A DNA stretch of 34,155 nt from an uncultured Parabacteroides sp. (GTDB lineage Bacteria; Bacteroidota; Bacteroidia; Bacteroidales; Tannerellaceae), in contig CAKUZF010000027.1 in the NCBI GenBank assembly GCA_934718155.1, forward strand, positions 1-34,155. The letters are read 5' to 3'. Position numbers and translations under genes: made by a program. Below the pieces are notes generated by a model. The model had not been told where the DNA came from. It ran no database searches and saw only the letters and a program-made list of their open reading frames with translations. Below are positions 15,488 to 23,909 of this stretch, one piece after another. Within the stretch, counting starts at the first letter, position 1, and every line of letters begins with the position of its first letter.

Positions 15488-16042
15488 ATGCAATCCTCCT
15501 ATACAGACGAAGAATTGGTCGTTGCGCTTCAGGATCCCAACCGCAGGCGTGAGGCCTTTGCGCAGGTAGTGGATTGTTATGGCGAGAAGCTTTATTGGCA
15601 GATTCGTAAGATGGTGTTGGATCACGACGATGCCAATGATTTGCTTCAGAATACCTTTATGAAGGCTTGGGCTAATTTAGACTATTTCCGAGGAGAGGCT
15701 AAATTGTCTACCTGGTTGTATAAGATCTCTATCAATGAATGCCTCACATTCTTGAATCGTCAGCGTGCCTTGCTGAAGGTCTCCCTCGATGATGCCGATC
15801 AATTCTTGCTGGATCGACTGGAGAGCGATCCCTATTTCGATGGCGATGTCTTGCAGAAGAAGTTACAACAAGCCATCTTGACCTTGCCCGAAAAGCAACG
15901 ATTGGTCTTTAATATGAAATATTTTGACGAGATGAAATACGAGGAGATGTCGGATATTTTAGGCACGTCGGTGGGGGCGTTGAAGGCTTCTTACCACCAT
16001 GCGGTGAAGAAAGTCGAGGATTTTTTAACAAAAGAAGATTAA
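15488..16042 (+). CDS. ECF-type RNA polymerase sigma factor
   Basis: Sigma-70 family, extracytoplasmic-function type, 184 residues. Region 2 covers FAQVVDCYGEKLYWQIRKMV to NDLLQNTFMKAWANLDYFRG and STWLYKISINECLTFL. Region 4 covers LPEKQRLVFNMKYFDEMKYE to SVGALKASYHHAVKKVEDFL. The frame is open back into the tRNA, but the ATG at 15488 gives the normal ECF N-terminus. Followed by a one-helix membrane protein and a Spy-like exported protein, probably its regulator and target. It has no promoter of its own that I can see; transcription probably comes through tRNA-Leu. Confidence 0.95.
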   Translation: MQSSYTDEELVVALQDPNRRREAFAQVVDCYGEKLYWQIRKMVLDHDDANDLLQNTFMKAWANLDYFRGEAKLSTWLYKISINECLTFLNRQRALLKVSLDDADQFLLDRLESDPYFDGDVLQKKLQQAILTLPEKQRLVFNMKYFDEMKYEEMSDILGTSVGALKASYHHAVKKVEDFLTKED

Positions 16043-16098
16043 ACCTTAGTCCTTGTAGGCTGTCTTATTATCAAAACAATACCAGAGTTGAAGCAATT

Positions 16099-16500
16099 AT
16101 GAAGAATAGCAAATTAGATGACTTGAAGGGCACGCAGCCTTTCCGTGTTCCCGAAGGATACATGGCGGGCTTGACAAACCAGATTATGGATCGTCTTCCT
16201 GAGCTTCCAAAGGGAGAAGAACCCCAGTCGGTATCCCTAATGGATCGCATCCGCCCCTGGTTGTATTTGGCGGCCGTGTTCATAGGAATGGGGCTGTTCT
16301 TCCGTATAATTGTTGATGCTGACAAGTCTGTCAATCAAGCCAGCGTTGATGATTCGCTGCTTGTTCAGTCTGAAGTGTCGGAGGCGGCTATCGAGGCGAT
16401 TGATGCGGATATGTCGGCCGAGGATGCAGATTACTTGGAATATATAGAAGACCAGTATAACGACTACCTGCTTCAGGAGTCGTTAACGGATTTAGAGTAG
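16099..16500 (+). CDS. Membrane protein, probable anti-sigma-like partner
   Basis: 133 residues with one predicted membrane helix at about 54-72 (WLYLAAVFIGMGLFFRII). The cytoplasmic N-terminus has the FRVPEGYMAGLTNQIMDRLP stretch that Bacteroidetes proteins next to ECF sigma genes often share. The C-terminal outside part is very acidic (SEVSEAAIEAIDADMSAEDA). Its place, 56 bp after the sigma gene, and its topology suggest an anti-sigma role, but there is no zinc-binding ZAS motif, so this is inference. Confidence 0.75.
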   Translation: MKNSKLDDLKGTQPFRVPEGYMAGLTNQIMDRLPELPKGEEPQSVSLMDRIRPWLYLAAVFIGMGLFFRIIVDADKSVNQASVDDSLLVQSEVSEAAIEAIDADMSAEDADYLEYIEDQYNDYLLQESLTDLE

Positions 16501-16546
16501 GGTTAAAGAATGTTTTGTTATGGATTTTTCATGGACTAATATTTGC

Positions 16547-17020
16547 ATGCGTAAAATAGTATTGTTTATCTTTGCGACGTTTTCGTTCCTGGTTCACTTC
16601 GACGCAGAGGCGCAAGAAGCTCAGGAGCAAAGAGGAAAACAAAGACATTTTGATCGTGAAGCGTTCGAGGCGAGAAGGAATGCGTTTATAACGGCAGAGT
16701 TGGGATTAACGCCTGAAGAGGCTGCTCAATTCATTCCCCTATGCAATGAGTTGCGGCAAAAGAAATTTGAAGCAGGTAGGGAATGCCGGAATCAAACGCG
16801 TGAGATCCGTAAAAAGACTCAAGTATCTGATGCGGAATACACACAAGCTATAGACGTGTGTTTGGAGGCAGGAATCAAGGAGGCTGAGTTGGAGAAAGCC
16901 TACTACGAGCGTTTCAAGGCAATTCTCTCACCGGAGAAACTTTATAAACTGCGTGAATCTGAGGCAAAGTTCATGCGGAACTTTATGAAGGGCGAGAGAG
17001 GCCATGGCCCAAAAGAATAG
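16547..17020 (+). CDS. Exported Spy/CpxP-like protein
   Basis: 157 residues from the ATG at 16547; the frame is open nine codons further up, but the signal sequence (RKIVLFIFATFSFLVHFDAE, then AQ) begins here. The mature part is helical and charged, with FITAELGLTPEEAAQFIPLC and YYERFKAILSPEKLYKLRES, two LTPEE/LSPEK repeats that recall the LTxxQ motifs of Spy, CpxP and the periplasmic heavy-metal sensor family. Probably an envelope chaperone or stress sensor. Third gene of the sigma-factor unit, which ends in the terminator at 17099. Confidence 0.75.
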   Translation: MRKIVLFIFATFSFLVHFDAEAQEAQEQRGKQRHFDREAFEARRNAFITAELGLTPEEAAQFIPLCNELRQKKFEAGRECRNQTREIRKKTQVSDAEYTQAIDVCLEAGIKEAELEKAYYERFKAILSPEKLYKLRESEAKFMRNFMKGERGHGPKE

Positions 17021-17098
17021 ACAGGAAGAGATATAAAAAGACATTATCATTATTTGTGTTTTTTGTTTAGATTTAGTTTTGGCGTTTAAGTTAAGGGA

Positions 17099-17134
17099 GG
17101 GGGAGCGACGAGATGTCGGTTCCCCTTTTGTTTT
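17099..17134 (+). terminator. Terminator of the sigma-factor operon
   Basis: GGGGGAGCGAC (17099-17109) pairs with GTCGGTTCCCC (17115-17125) with one mismatch and one G-U pair, followed by TTTTGTTTTG. Confidence 0.8.
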
Positions 17135-17148
17135 GTCTATATGTTTGG

Positions 17149-17934
17149 TTAAAGACCTTTCGCTTTTGCCTCATTCCACAGCTGATCCAGCTCCGACAGC
17201 GACATCTCTTTCATGTCATGTCCCTTCTGTAATGTTTGTTGCTCCACATAGTTGAAGCGCCGGATGAACTTTTGGTTTGTCCGTTCCAGTGCGTTGTCGG
17301 GATTGATCTTATACAGTCTTGCCGCATTGATCAGGCTGAAGAAGAGATCGCCAAACTCGGCCTCCATCTGATCCGCATTCATGGCGTCGATCTCGGCTTT
17401 CAGCTCGTTAAACTCTTCGTGCACCTTCTCCCATACTTGCGAGCGTTCTTCCCAGTCGAAGCCCACGTTGCGCGCTTTGTCTTGGATGCGATGCGCCTTC
17501 ACGATCGAAGGGAGCGAGGCGGGTACGCCTTCTAATACGGTTTTGTTTCCTCCTTTTTCCTTCAGTTTTAGCTGCTCCCAGTTTTGCTCCACCTTTTGCG
17601 AAGTGTTTGCCTCGACAGAGCCAAACACGTGCGGATGGCGATAGATGAGTTTCTCGCACAAGCTATCGCAGACCGACTTGATGTCGAATGCGCCCTTTTC
17701 TTCGCCAATCTTGGCATAAAATACGATGTGCAGCAGCACGTCGCCCAGTTCTTTCTTGATGTTCTCGTTGTCTGATCGCATCAATGCTTCACACAGCTCG
17801 TAGGTCTCCTCGATCGTGTTTGTGCGCAGACTCTCGTTGGTCTGTTTCCTGTCCCAGGGGCATTTCTCGCGAAGCTCGTCTAAGACGTCGAGCAGACGAC
17901 CGAAGGCCTCCATTTTTTCTTCTTTAGTTGCCAT
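17149..17934 (-). CDS. mazG: Nucleoside triphosphate pyrophosphohydrolase MazG
   Basis: All-alpha NTP pyrophosphatase that turns (d)NTPs to monophosphates and pyrophosphate, a house-cleaning function. 261 residues, close to E. coli MazG, with two MazG domains. The first has KCPWDRKQTNESLRTNTIEE and ELGDVLLHIVFYAKIGEE (metal-binding E-E-x-x-D type), then YRHPHVFG. The second has KVHEEFNELKAEID and EFGDLFFSLINAARLYKI. The ATG at 17934 is the only sensible start. A terminator lies between it and dsbD upstream, so it has its own promoter, which I could not identify. Confidence 0.95.
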   Translation of the reverse strand: MATKEEKMEAFGRLLDVLDELREKCPWDRKQTNESLRTNTIEETYELCEALMRSDNENIKKELGDVLLHIVFYAKIGEEKGAFDIKSVCDSLCEKLIYRHPHVFGSVEANTSQKVEQNWEQLKLKEKGGNKTVLEGVPASLPSIVKAHRIQDKARNVGFDWEERSQVWEKVHEEFNELKAEIDAMNADQMEAEFGDLFFSLINAARLYKINPDNALERTNQKFIRRFNYVEQQTLQKGHDMKEMSLSELDQLWNEAKAKGL

Positions 17935-17961
17935 GTCTGTTTCAGTTTATCTTAAAATGAG

Positions 17962-17998
17962 GAAGAGGGCGAAGCAGCTGTGCTGATGCGCCCTCTTC
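17962..17998 (-). terminator. Terminator of the rluA-like/dsbD operon
   Basis: GAAGAGGGCG (17962-17971) and CGCCCTCTTC (17989-17998) form a perfect 10-bp stem with a CAGC/GCTG inner stem. On the minus strand it is followed by CTCATTTT, a weak T-run. It starts 21 bp after the dsbD stop. Confidence 0.7.
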
Positions 17999-18019
17999 TG
18001 AATGGTTAATACGATCTAT

Positions 18020-20080
18020 TTAGTTGTTTTTGAATCGGCTCAAACCATTGCGGAGGAATTTCATGTACTGCGATACATCCTCGTTGAATGCGTATGAGGG
18101 GCCCAAAGGCTCTCCGTCGTGATTCAGCAGGATATAGAACGGTTGCGCGTTCGCTCCAAATTTGCTGCGTTGCAGATAGCTCCATTTGTCGCCGATAGTC
18201 TTCAGTTTGCGTGTCTTCCCGTTCTCTTGGATCTCGATCGGTTCGGCCAGCTTCGTCTTGTCGTCGACAATCAAGGTGATCAATACATAGTCGTTCTCCA
18301 GTGTCTGTTTAACGGTAGGATCGGTCCAAACCGAGGCCTCCATCTTTCGGCAGTTTACGCAACCGAATCCTGAGAAGTCGATCATGACTGGCTTGTTCAC
18401 CTTCTTTGCGTAAGCCATACCCGCCTCGTAATCGTCGAAAGCCGCATGAACCTCATTCTTATAGAGGTTGAAGTCTTGCGTGTACAAGGGGGGAGCAAAG
18501 GCGCTGATTGCCTTCAGCGGAGCGCCCCAAAGACCCGGAACCATATAGATGGCAAAAGCAAACGAGATGATCGACATGAAGAGGCGAGGAACAGAGACAT
18601 ACTTCAGGTCGCTGTCGTGGCTAAACTTGATCTTGCCCAGCAAGTAGCAGCCCAAAAGCGAGAAGATGACGATCCAAAGCACGATGAACACCTCTCTGTC
18701 GAGCAGTCGCCAGCCGTAGGCCAAATCGGCAACCGACAAGAACTTCAGTGCTAAGGCCAGCTCTAAGAAGCCTAATACCACTTTGACGGAGTTCAACCAT
18801 CCGCCCGACTTAGGCATGCTCTGCAGCATGTTGGGGAAGATGGCAAACAGGCTGAAGGGAATTGAGAGCGCCAGTGCGAAGCCGAACATTCCGATAGCCG
18901 GTCCAACTGCCGTTCCCATCGAGGCGGCCTGTACCAAGAGTGTACCAATGATCGGACCCGTACAAGAGAATGACACCAAAACCAGCGTGAACGACATGAA
19001 GAAGATGCTCAATACGCCTGTCGTCGAATCGGCTTTGCTGTCCAGCTTATTTGTCCATGATGAGGGCAATACCAGCTCGAAGGCTCCCAAGAAAGAGACA
19101 GCGAACGTCACCAGCAGCAGGAAGAAGATGATGTTAAACACCGCATTGGTCGAGAGGTCGTTCAGAGCGCTGGCTCCGAAGATACCGGTGATCAGCAGAC
19201 CCATAACCAGGTAGATCACGATGATTGAAAGGCCATAGGTGATTGCGTCGCGAATGGCTTTCTTTCTGTCTTTCGTGCGCTTCAAGAAGAAGCTTACGGT
19301 CATCGGGATCATCGGCCATACGCAAGGCGTAAGCAGGGCGATCAAGCCTCCTGCGAACCCAGCGAAGAAGATGAACAGCCAAGAGGTGTCGGTCGAAGTA
19401 AGCGTCGTGTCGCCAAAGGCCTTCAGCTCATCGACTACCGGCTTCCAAAGATCGGGAGCGTCGGTCAGTGCGCTGGGGGCGGGCTGCTGTGTCGTTGCTG
19501 CCGCTGTGTTGTTTACCTCAGTCTGTGTGTCGCTGGCTGCGGCGGTAGCCTCTTCGCTTGCGGCAGGCGTCTGTTGCGCCACCGGCTCGTTGCCAGTAGA
19601 GGCAGGGGCCTGGGTCAAGCTGACATGGCTTTTATCGAAAGCGAAATCCACTTGGTCTGGCGGAAGGCAGGTCTCGTCGTTGCAGGCCATGAACTCTACG
19701 GCTCCTTCGGCCTTGAATTTAGCCGCATCGGTCACCTTTATCTTCTGTGTGAAGGTGACGCTGCCCGCATACCAGCGCAAGTCCATCTGGAACTGCTCGT
19801 CGAACACCGTGGTCGGTGTGGCCGAGGCGGTGGGCTGGCCGATTGTCTCTGCGCCCGTCAACGTCTCGAACGTGAAAGAGGTAGAGATCGGGCCGCCTTC
19901 GGGCAGGTTCATGTCGTAAAGGTGCCAACCCTTGTCGGCTGTTGCGGTGAAAGTGATCTCTTTCTCAGCCGCACCGTTTTTATCGTCTAACTTGATTTTC
20001 CATTTCACAGGCGTTAGAATCTGAGCCTGTGCCATCAGTGTAAAGATTGCCAATAAGCAGATGCAGGTAATTCGCTTCAT
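18020..20080 (-). CDS. dsbD: Thiol:disulfide interchange protein DsbD
   Basis: Carries reducing power from cytoplasmic thioredoxin across the inner membrane to periplasmic proteins. 686 residues: signal peptide (MKRITCICLLAIFTLMAQAQ); N-terminal DsbD-alpha domain with the redox pair Cys133/Cys138 (ACNDETC); an alanine/threonine/glutamine-rich linker; eight-helix membrane domain with Cys253 (LTPCVWPMIP) and Cys373 (FSCTGPIIG); and a C-terminal thioredoxin domain with Cys574-Val-Asn-Cys577 (GFGCVNCRKME). All three cysteine pairs are present, so the relay should work. It is 6 bp downstream of the pseudouridine synthase gene. Confidence 0.96.
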   Translation of the reverse strand: MKRITCICLLAIFTLMAQAQILTPVKWKIKLDDKNGAAEKEITFTATADKGWHLYDMNLPEGGPISTSFTFETLTGAETIGQPTASATPTTVFDEQFQMDLRWYAGSVTFTQKIKVTDAAKFKAEGAVEFMACNDETCLPPDQVDFAFDKSHVSLTQAPASTGNEPVAQQTPAASEEATAAASDTQTEVNNTAAATTQQPAPSALTDAPDLWKPVVDELKAFGDTTLTSTDTSWLFIFFAGFAGGLIALLTPCVWPMIPMTVSFFLKRTKDRKKAIRDAITYGLSIIVIYLVMGLLITGIFGASALNDLSTNAVFNIIFFLLLVTFAVSFLGAFELVLPSSWTNKLDSKADSTTGVLSIFFMSFTLVLVSFSCTGPIIGTLLVQAASMGTAVGPAIGMFGFALALSIPFSLFAIFPNMLQSMPKSGGWLNSVKVVLGFLELALALKFLSVADLAYGWRLLDREVFIVLWIVIFSLLGCYLLGKIKFSHDSDLKYVSVPRLFMSIISFAFAIYMVPGLWGAPLKAISAFAPPLYTQDFNLYKNEVHAAFDDYEAGMAYAKKVNKPVMIDFSGFGCVNCRKMEASVWTDPTVKQTLENDYVLITLIVDDKTKLAEPIEIQENGKTRKLKTIGDKWSYLQRSKFGANAQPFYILLNHDGEPLGPSYAFNEDVSQYMKFLRNGLSRFKNN

Positions 20081-20086
20081 GATGTG

Positions 20087-21022
20087 TTACTTTTTAGATT
20101 CTGTAAAATTTTTTGTTGTTGTTAGGAATATGTCTGGTACACGAGTCTCAAACTTCATCTCTTCGCCGGTTCGGGGATGGATGAAGTAGAGTCTCTGAGC
20201 GTGTAGGAGCAGGCGATGGGCCGGATTGGTCTCGGCTCCATACTTCACGTCGCCAGCCACTGGATGGCCGATCGATTGCATCTGCACGCGGATCTGGTTC
20301 TTTCGTCCTGTCTCCAGCTCCAGGGCCAACAAGGAATAGGCTCCGTTGCTTTGCAGCAGTTTATAGCGGGTGATGGCCTCTTTGCCGTCGCCTTCAGCTG
20401 TAACGTAGACTTGCATCTTGCGATTCTCTGTCAGGTTGGAGACGATCAGGTCGGTGTCCTTTTCGGGGCGCCCTTCCACTACGGCCACATAAGTGCGTGT
20501 GGTGATTGCCGTGTTCCAGTTGGATTGCATCTTCTCTTTGATCATCGGGCTCTTGGCGAACATCATCAAGCCCGATGTGTCGCGGTCTAAGCGGTGCAGG
20601 ATGTAGATGCGGTTGTTCGGATCGCTTTTCTTGACATATTCGTTCAGGAAGTGATAGGCGGTGCGTTGCTTCACCCTGTCGGTCGAGATGGAAAGCAGGC
20701 CCTCCTTCTTGTTTACCACGATCAGGTCGTCGTCTTCCCATACGATGCGCAGCAAGGGGTTGTTGAATTCCACCTTCCCTCTGCCGAAGTTGATGCCCAC
20801 CTTGTCGCCAGGTTTCAGTGCGGCGTCGAACTGGCGGGTCATTCGCTTGTTGATGGAGATTTGCCCGTGCCCCAGCATCGCTTTCACCGAGGTGCGGCTG
20901 TGCTCTTTCAGCGTCTCAAGCAGGAAGGGCAGCAGCGTGTTTTCCTCTTTTACGACCACCCATTGCTCTTTCCCGGCCGGACGACCACGAAACGCTCTAT
21001 TCTGTTGTGAATTTCTCTTCAT
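20087..21022 (-). CDS. RluA-family pseudouridine synthase
   Basis: Converts uridines in rRNA or tRNA to pseudouridine. 311 residues. An S4 RNA-binding domain lies at about 40-85 (TSVKAMLGHGQISINKRMTR); the catalytic domain has HRLDRDTSGLMMFAKS with catalytic Asp146 and the ELETGRKNQIRVQMQSIGHP and RLLLHAQRLYFIHP motifs. The N-terminus is basic. Which of the RluA/C/D positions it modifies cannot be told from sequence. A TATCTTCG element lies 24 bp before the ATG; dsbD follows after 6 bp. Confidence 0.93.
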   Translation of the reverse strand: MKRNSQQNRAFRGRPAGKEQWVVVKEENTLLPFLLETLKEHSRTSVKAMLGHGQISINKRMTRQFDAALKPGDKVGINFGRGKVEFNNPLLRIVWEDDDLIVVNKKEGLLSISTDRVKQRTAYHFLNEYVKKSDPNNRIYILHRLDRDTSGLMMFAKSPMIKEKMQSNWNTAITTRTYVAVVEGRPEKDTDLIVSNLTENRKMQVYVTAEGDGKEAITRYKLLQSNGAYSLLALELETGRKNQIRVQMQSIGHPVAGDVKYGAETNPAHRLLLHAQRLYFIHPRTGEEMKFETRVPDIFLTTTKNFTESKK

Positions 21023-21045
21023 TCGTTACCTTTTTTTATAGTGCG

Positions 21046-21053
21046 CGAAGATA
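21046..21053 (-). promoter_or_regulatory. -7-like element for the pseudouridine synthase operon
   Basis: TATCTTCG on the minus strand, one base off TAnnTTTG, 23 bp before the ATG at 21022. Confidence 0.45.
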
Positions 21054-21159
21054 CAGGCATTTACCCAATGCTGCAAGATTTTCGGGCTGTTTGACAGTCT
21101 AAAACAGAGCGTAAATCTACTTTTTCCTCCCTTCTTCCGAAAGGTTCGCTTATTTTTTA

Positions 21160-21167
21160 TATTTTCG
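21160..21167 (+). promoter_or_regulatory. -7-like element for valS
   Basis: TATTTTCG, one base off TAnnTTTG, 39 bp before the valS ATG. The same TTCG variant occurs in the divergent promoter. Confidence 0.35.
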
Positions 21168-21206
21168 CGAGTTAAGAAAATAAGCAAGAATAATTAGTTG
21201 AATAAT

Positions 21207-23828
21207 ATGGAAATCGCAAGCAAGTACAACCCCGCCGAAGTGGAGGGGAAGTGGTATCAGTATTGGTTGGATAACGGTTTGTTCAAATCGAAGCCCGATG
21301 GGCGTGAGCCTTACACGGTTGTTATCCCTCCCCCTAATGTGACGGGCGTGTTGCACATGGGCCACATGCTGAATAATACGATTCAAGACATCTTGGTGCG
21401 TCGTGCCCGCATGATGGGCAAGAACGCTTGCTGGGTGCCGGGAACGGATCATGCCTCAATCGCAACAGAGGCCAAGGTGGTCAACCGCTTGGCGCAGCAG
21501 GGCATTAAGAAGTCCGACCTTACCCGCGAGGAGTTTCTGAAGCACGCTTGGGAGTGGAAAGAAGAGCATGGTGGCATCATCCTGAAACAGCTTCGCAAGT
21601 TGGGTGCCTCTTGCGATTGGGATCGCACTGCCTTCACGATGGACGAGTTGCGCTCGGAGAGCGTGATCAAGGTCTTTGTCGACCTCTACAATAAGGGTCT
21701 GATCTATCGCGGCGTGCGTATGGTCAACTGGGATCCGAAGGCGTTGACGGCTCTTTCTGACGAGGAGGTGATCTATAAGGAGGAGCACAGCAAGCTCTAC
21801 TACCTGCGTTATAAAGTGGTAGGCGAGGATAGCTATGCCATCGTGGCTACTACCCGTCCGGAGACCATCATGGGCGATACGGCGATGTGTATCAACCCGA
21901 ACGACCCGAAGAACCAGCACCTGCGTGGCAAGCGCGTCATCGTGCCGTTGGTCGGACGTGAGATTCCAGTGATTGAAGACGACTATGTGGATATCGAGTT
22001 TGGTACGGGCTGTTTGAAGGTAACGCCCGCCCACGACGTGAATGACTATATGTTGGGCGAAAAGTATAACTTGCCTTCGATCGATATCTTCAATGATAAT
22101 GGAACGCTCAGCGAGGCGGCAGGCCTCTACGTGGGCATGGACCGTTTCGACGTGCGTAAGCAGATCGAGGAGGATTTGCGTCAGGCTAATTTGTTGGAGA
22201 AGGTAGAAGACTATGATAATAAGGTGGGCTTCTCAGAGCGTACCAATGTGCCTATTGAGCCGAAGCTCTCTATGCAATGGTTCCTGAAGATGGAGCACCT
22301 GGCAGCCATCGCCCTGCCTCCGGTGATGAACGACGAGATCAAGTTCTATCCGCCGAAGTTTAAGAACACCTATCGCTACTGGATGGAGAACATCAAGGAT
22401 TGGTGTATCAGCCGTCAGTTGTGGTGGGGCCATCGCATCCCGGCTTACTTCTTGCCCGAGGGTGGCTATGTGGTAGCCGAGACAGCCGAGCAGGCTTTGG
22501 CATTGGCTAAGGAGAAGAGCGGCAACGCCGCGTTGACCTTGGCCGACATGCGCCAAGACGAGGATGTGCTCGACACCTGGTTCTCTTCATGGCTCTGGCC
22601 GATCTCTTTGTTTGATGGCATCAACAACCCCGACAACGAGGAGATCAACTATTATTATCCCACCAGCGACCTGGTGACGGGTCCGGACATCATCTTCTTC
22701 TGGGTGGCCCGCATGATCATGGCTGGTTATGAGTACAGAGGAAAGATGCCGTTCGAGCATGTCTATTTCACTGGTATTGTGCGCGACAAGTTAGGCCGTA
22801 AGATGTCGAAGTCGCTGGGCAACTCGCCCGACCCGTTGGAGCTGATTGCCAAGTATGGCGCCGACGGCGTGCGTATGGGATTGATGTTGGCTGCGCCTGC
22901 GGGCAACGATATTCCGTTCGACGACGCTTTGTGTGAGCAGGGCCGTAACTTCAATAATAAGATCTGGAACGCCTTCCGCCTGGTGAAGAGCTGGACGGTC
23001 GATGAGCAGGCTGCTCAGCCTGAGGCGTCCAAGATGGCTGTGAAGTGGTTCCAGCAGCAGCTGGATAAGACGTTGGCCGAGGTAGACGATCTCTTCTCGA
23101 AGTATCGTTTGAGCGAGGCCATGATGGCGGTTTACAAACTCTTCTGGGACGAGTTCTCTTCTTGGTATCTCGAGATGGCGAAACCCGGCTATCAGCAACC
23201 GATCGACAAGGCTACCTACGAGGCTACCTTGGGCTTCTTCGATGCGCTGTTGCGCATGTTGCATCCCTTCATGCCCTTCATCACCGAGGAGTTGTGGCAG
23301 GCCTTGGCTCCCCGCGAGGCAGGCGAGAGCTTGATGGTTGCTCCGATGCCGAAGGCAGGCGCTGTGGATGAGGCCTTCTTGCAGGCCTTCGAGCAGGTGA
23401 AGGAGATCATCGGTGGTGTTCGTACCATCCGTTTGCAAAAGAATATCCCCAACAAAGACTCCTTGGAGCTCCAGGTGCTGGGCGCGCACAACGAGGCGTT
23501 CAATGCGGTGATCGTGAAGATGTGTAACCTTTCGGCTATTCAGGCCGTTGCCGAGAAGGCGGCTGGTGCCGTGTCATTCTTGGTAGGCACAACCGAGTAT
23601 GCCGTTCCTTTGGGCAACCTGATCAATGTCGAGGAGGAATTGGCCAAGTTGCGCGAGGAGCTGAAGTATCAGCAGGGCTTCCTGGCCTCTGTCTTGAAGA
23701 AGCTGGGCAACGAGAACTTCGTCAGCAAGGCTCCCGCCAAGGTGATCGAGATGGAGCGCAAGAAGCAAGCCGATGCGGAATCTAAGATCAAGTCGATCGA
23801 GGAGAGCATCGCTGCGCTGAGCAAATAA
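21207..23828 (+). CDS. valS: Valyl-tRNA synthetase
   Basis: Class I aminoacyl-tRNA synthetase that charges tRNA-Val, 873 residues, complete. The HIGH motif appears as His50-Met-Gly-His53 in PPPNVTGVLHMGHMLNNTIQ. The editing (CP1) domain contains ATTRPETIMGDTAM and GCLKVTPAHDVNDY. The KMSKS loop is at 532-536 (GRKMSKSLGNSPDPLELI). The C-terminus is the coiled-coil arm found in ValRS (EELAKLREELKYQQGFLASV). An in-frame TTG nine bases upstream is possible, but the ATG at 21207 matches the family (MEIASKYNPAEVEGKWYQYW). Confidence 0.98.
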   Translation: MEIASKYNPAEVEGKWYQYWLDNGLFKSKPDGREPYTVVIPPPNVTGVLHMGHMLNNTIQDILVRRARMMGKNACWVPGTDHASIATEAKVVNRLAQQGIKKSDLTREEFLKHAWEWKEEHGGIILKQLRKLGASCDWDRTAFTMDELRSESVIKVFVDLYNKGLIYRGVRMVNWDPKALTALSDEEVIYKEEHSKLYYLRYKVVGEDSYAIVATTRPETIMGDTAMCINPNDPKNQHLRGKRVIVPLVGREIPVIEDDYVDIEFGTGCLKVTPAHDVNDYMLGEKYNLPSIDIFNDNGTLSEAAGLYVGMDRFDVRKQIEEDLRQANLLEKVEDYDNKVGFSERTNVPIEPKLSMQWFLKMEHLAAIALPPVMNDEIKFYPPKFKNTYRYWMENIKDWCISRQLWWGHRIPAYFLPEGGYVVAETAEQALALAKEKSGNAALTLADMRQDEDVLDTWFSSWLWPISLFDGINNPDNEEINYYYPTSDLVTGPDIIFFWVARMIMAGYEYRGKMPFEHVYFTGIVRDKLGRKMSKSLGNSPDPLELIAKYGADGVRMGLMLAAPAGNDIPFDDALCEQGRNFNNKIWNAFRLVKSWTVDEQAAQPEASKMAVKWFQQQLDKTLAEVDDLFSKYRLSEAMMAVYKLFWDEFSSWYLEMAKPGYQQPIDKATYEATLGFFDALLRMLHPFMPFITEELWQALAPREAGESLMVAPMPKAGAVDEAFLQAFEQVKEIIGGVRTIRLQKNIPNKDSLELQVLGAHNEAFNAVIVKMCNLSAIQAVAEKAAGAVSFLVGTTEYAVPLGNLINVEEELAKLREELKYQQGFLASVLKKLGNENFVSKAPAKVIEMERKKQADAESKIKSIEESIAALSK

Positions 23829-23845
23829 TTCGAGCGTTTAATCAC

Positions 23846-23895
23846 AAAGAGGGTGTATATATAATATATGTATATGTATATGCATCCTCTTTCTT
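23846..23895 (+). terminator. Hairpin after valS
   Basis: AAAGAGGGTGTATATA (23846-23861) pairs fully with TATATGCATCCTCTTT (23877-23892) with two G-U pairs. The stem carries flanking A and T runs, so it can end transcription in both directions. The AT loop is itself alternating TATATG. Confidence 0.7.
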
Positions 23896-23909
23896 AAATC
23901 AAATAGACA

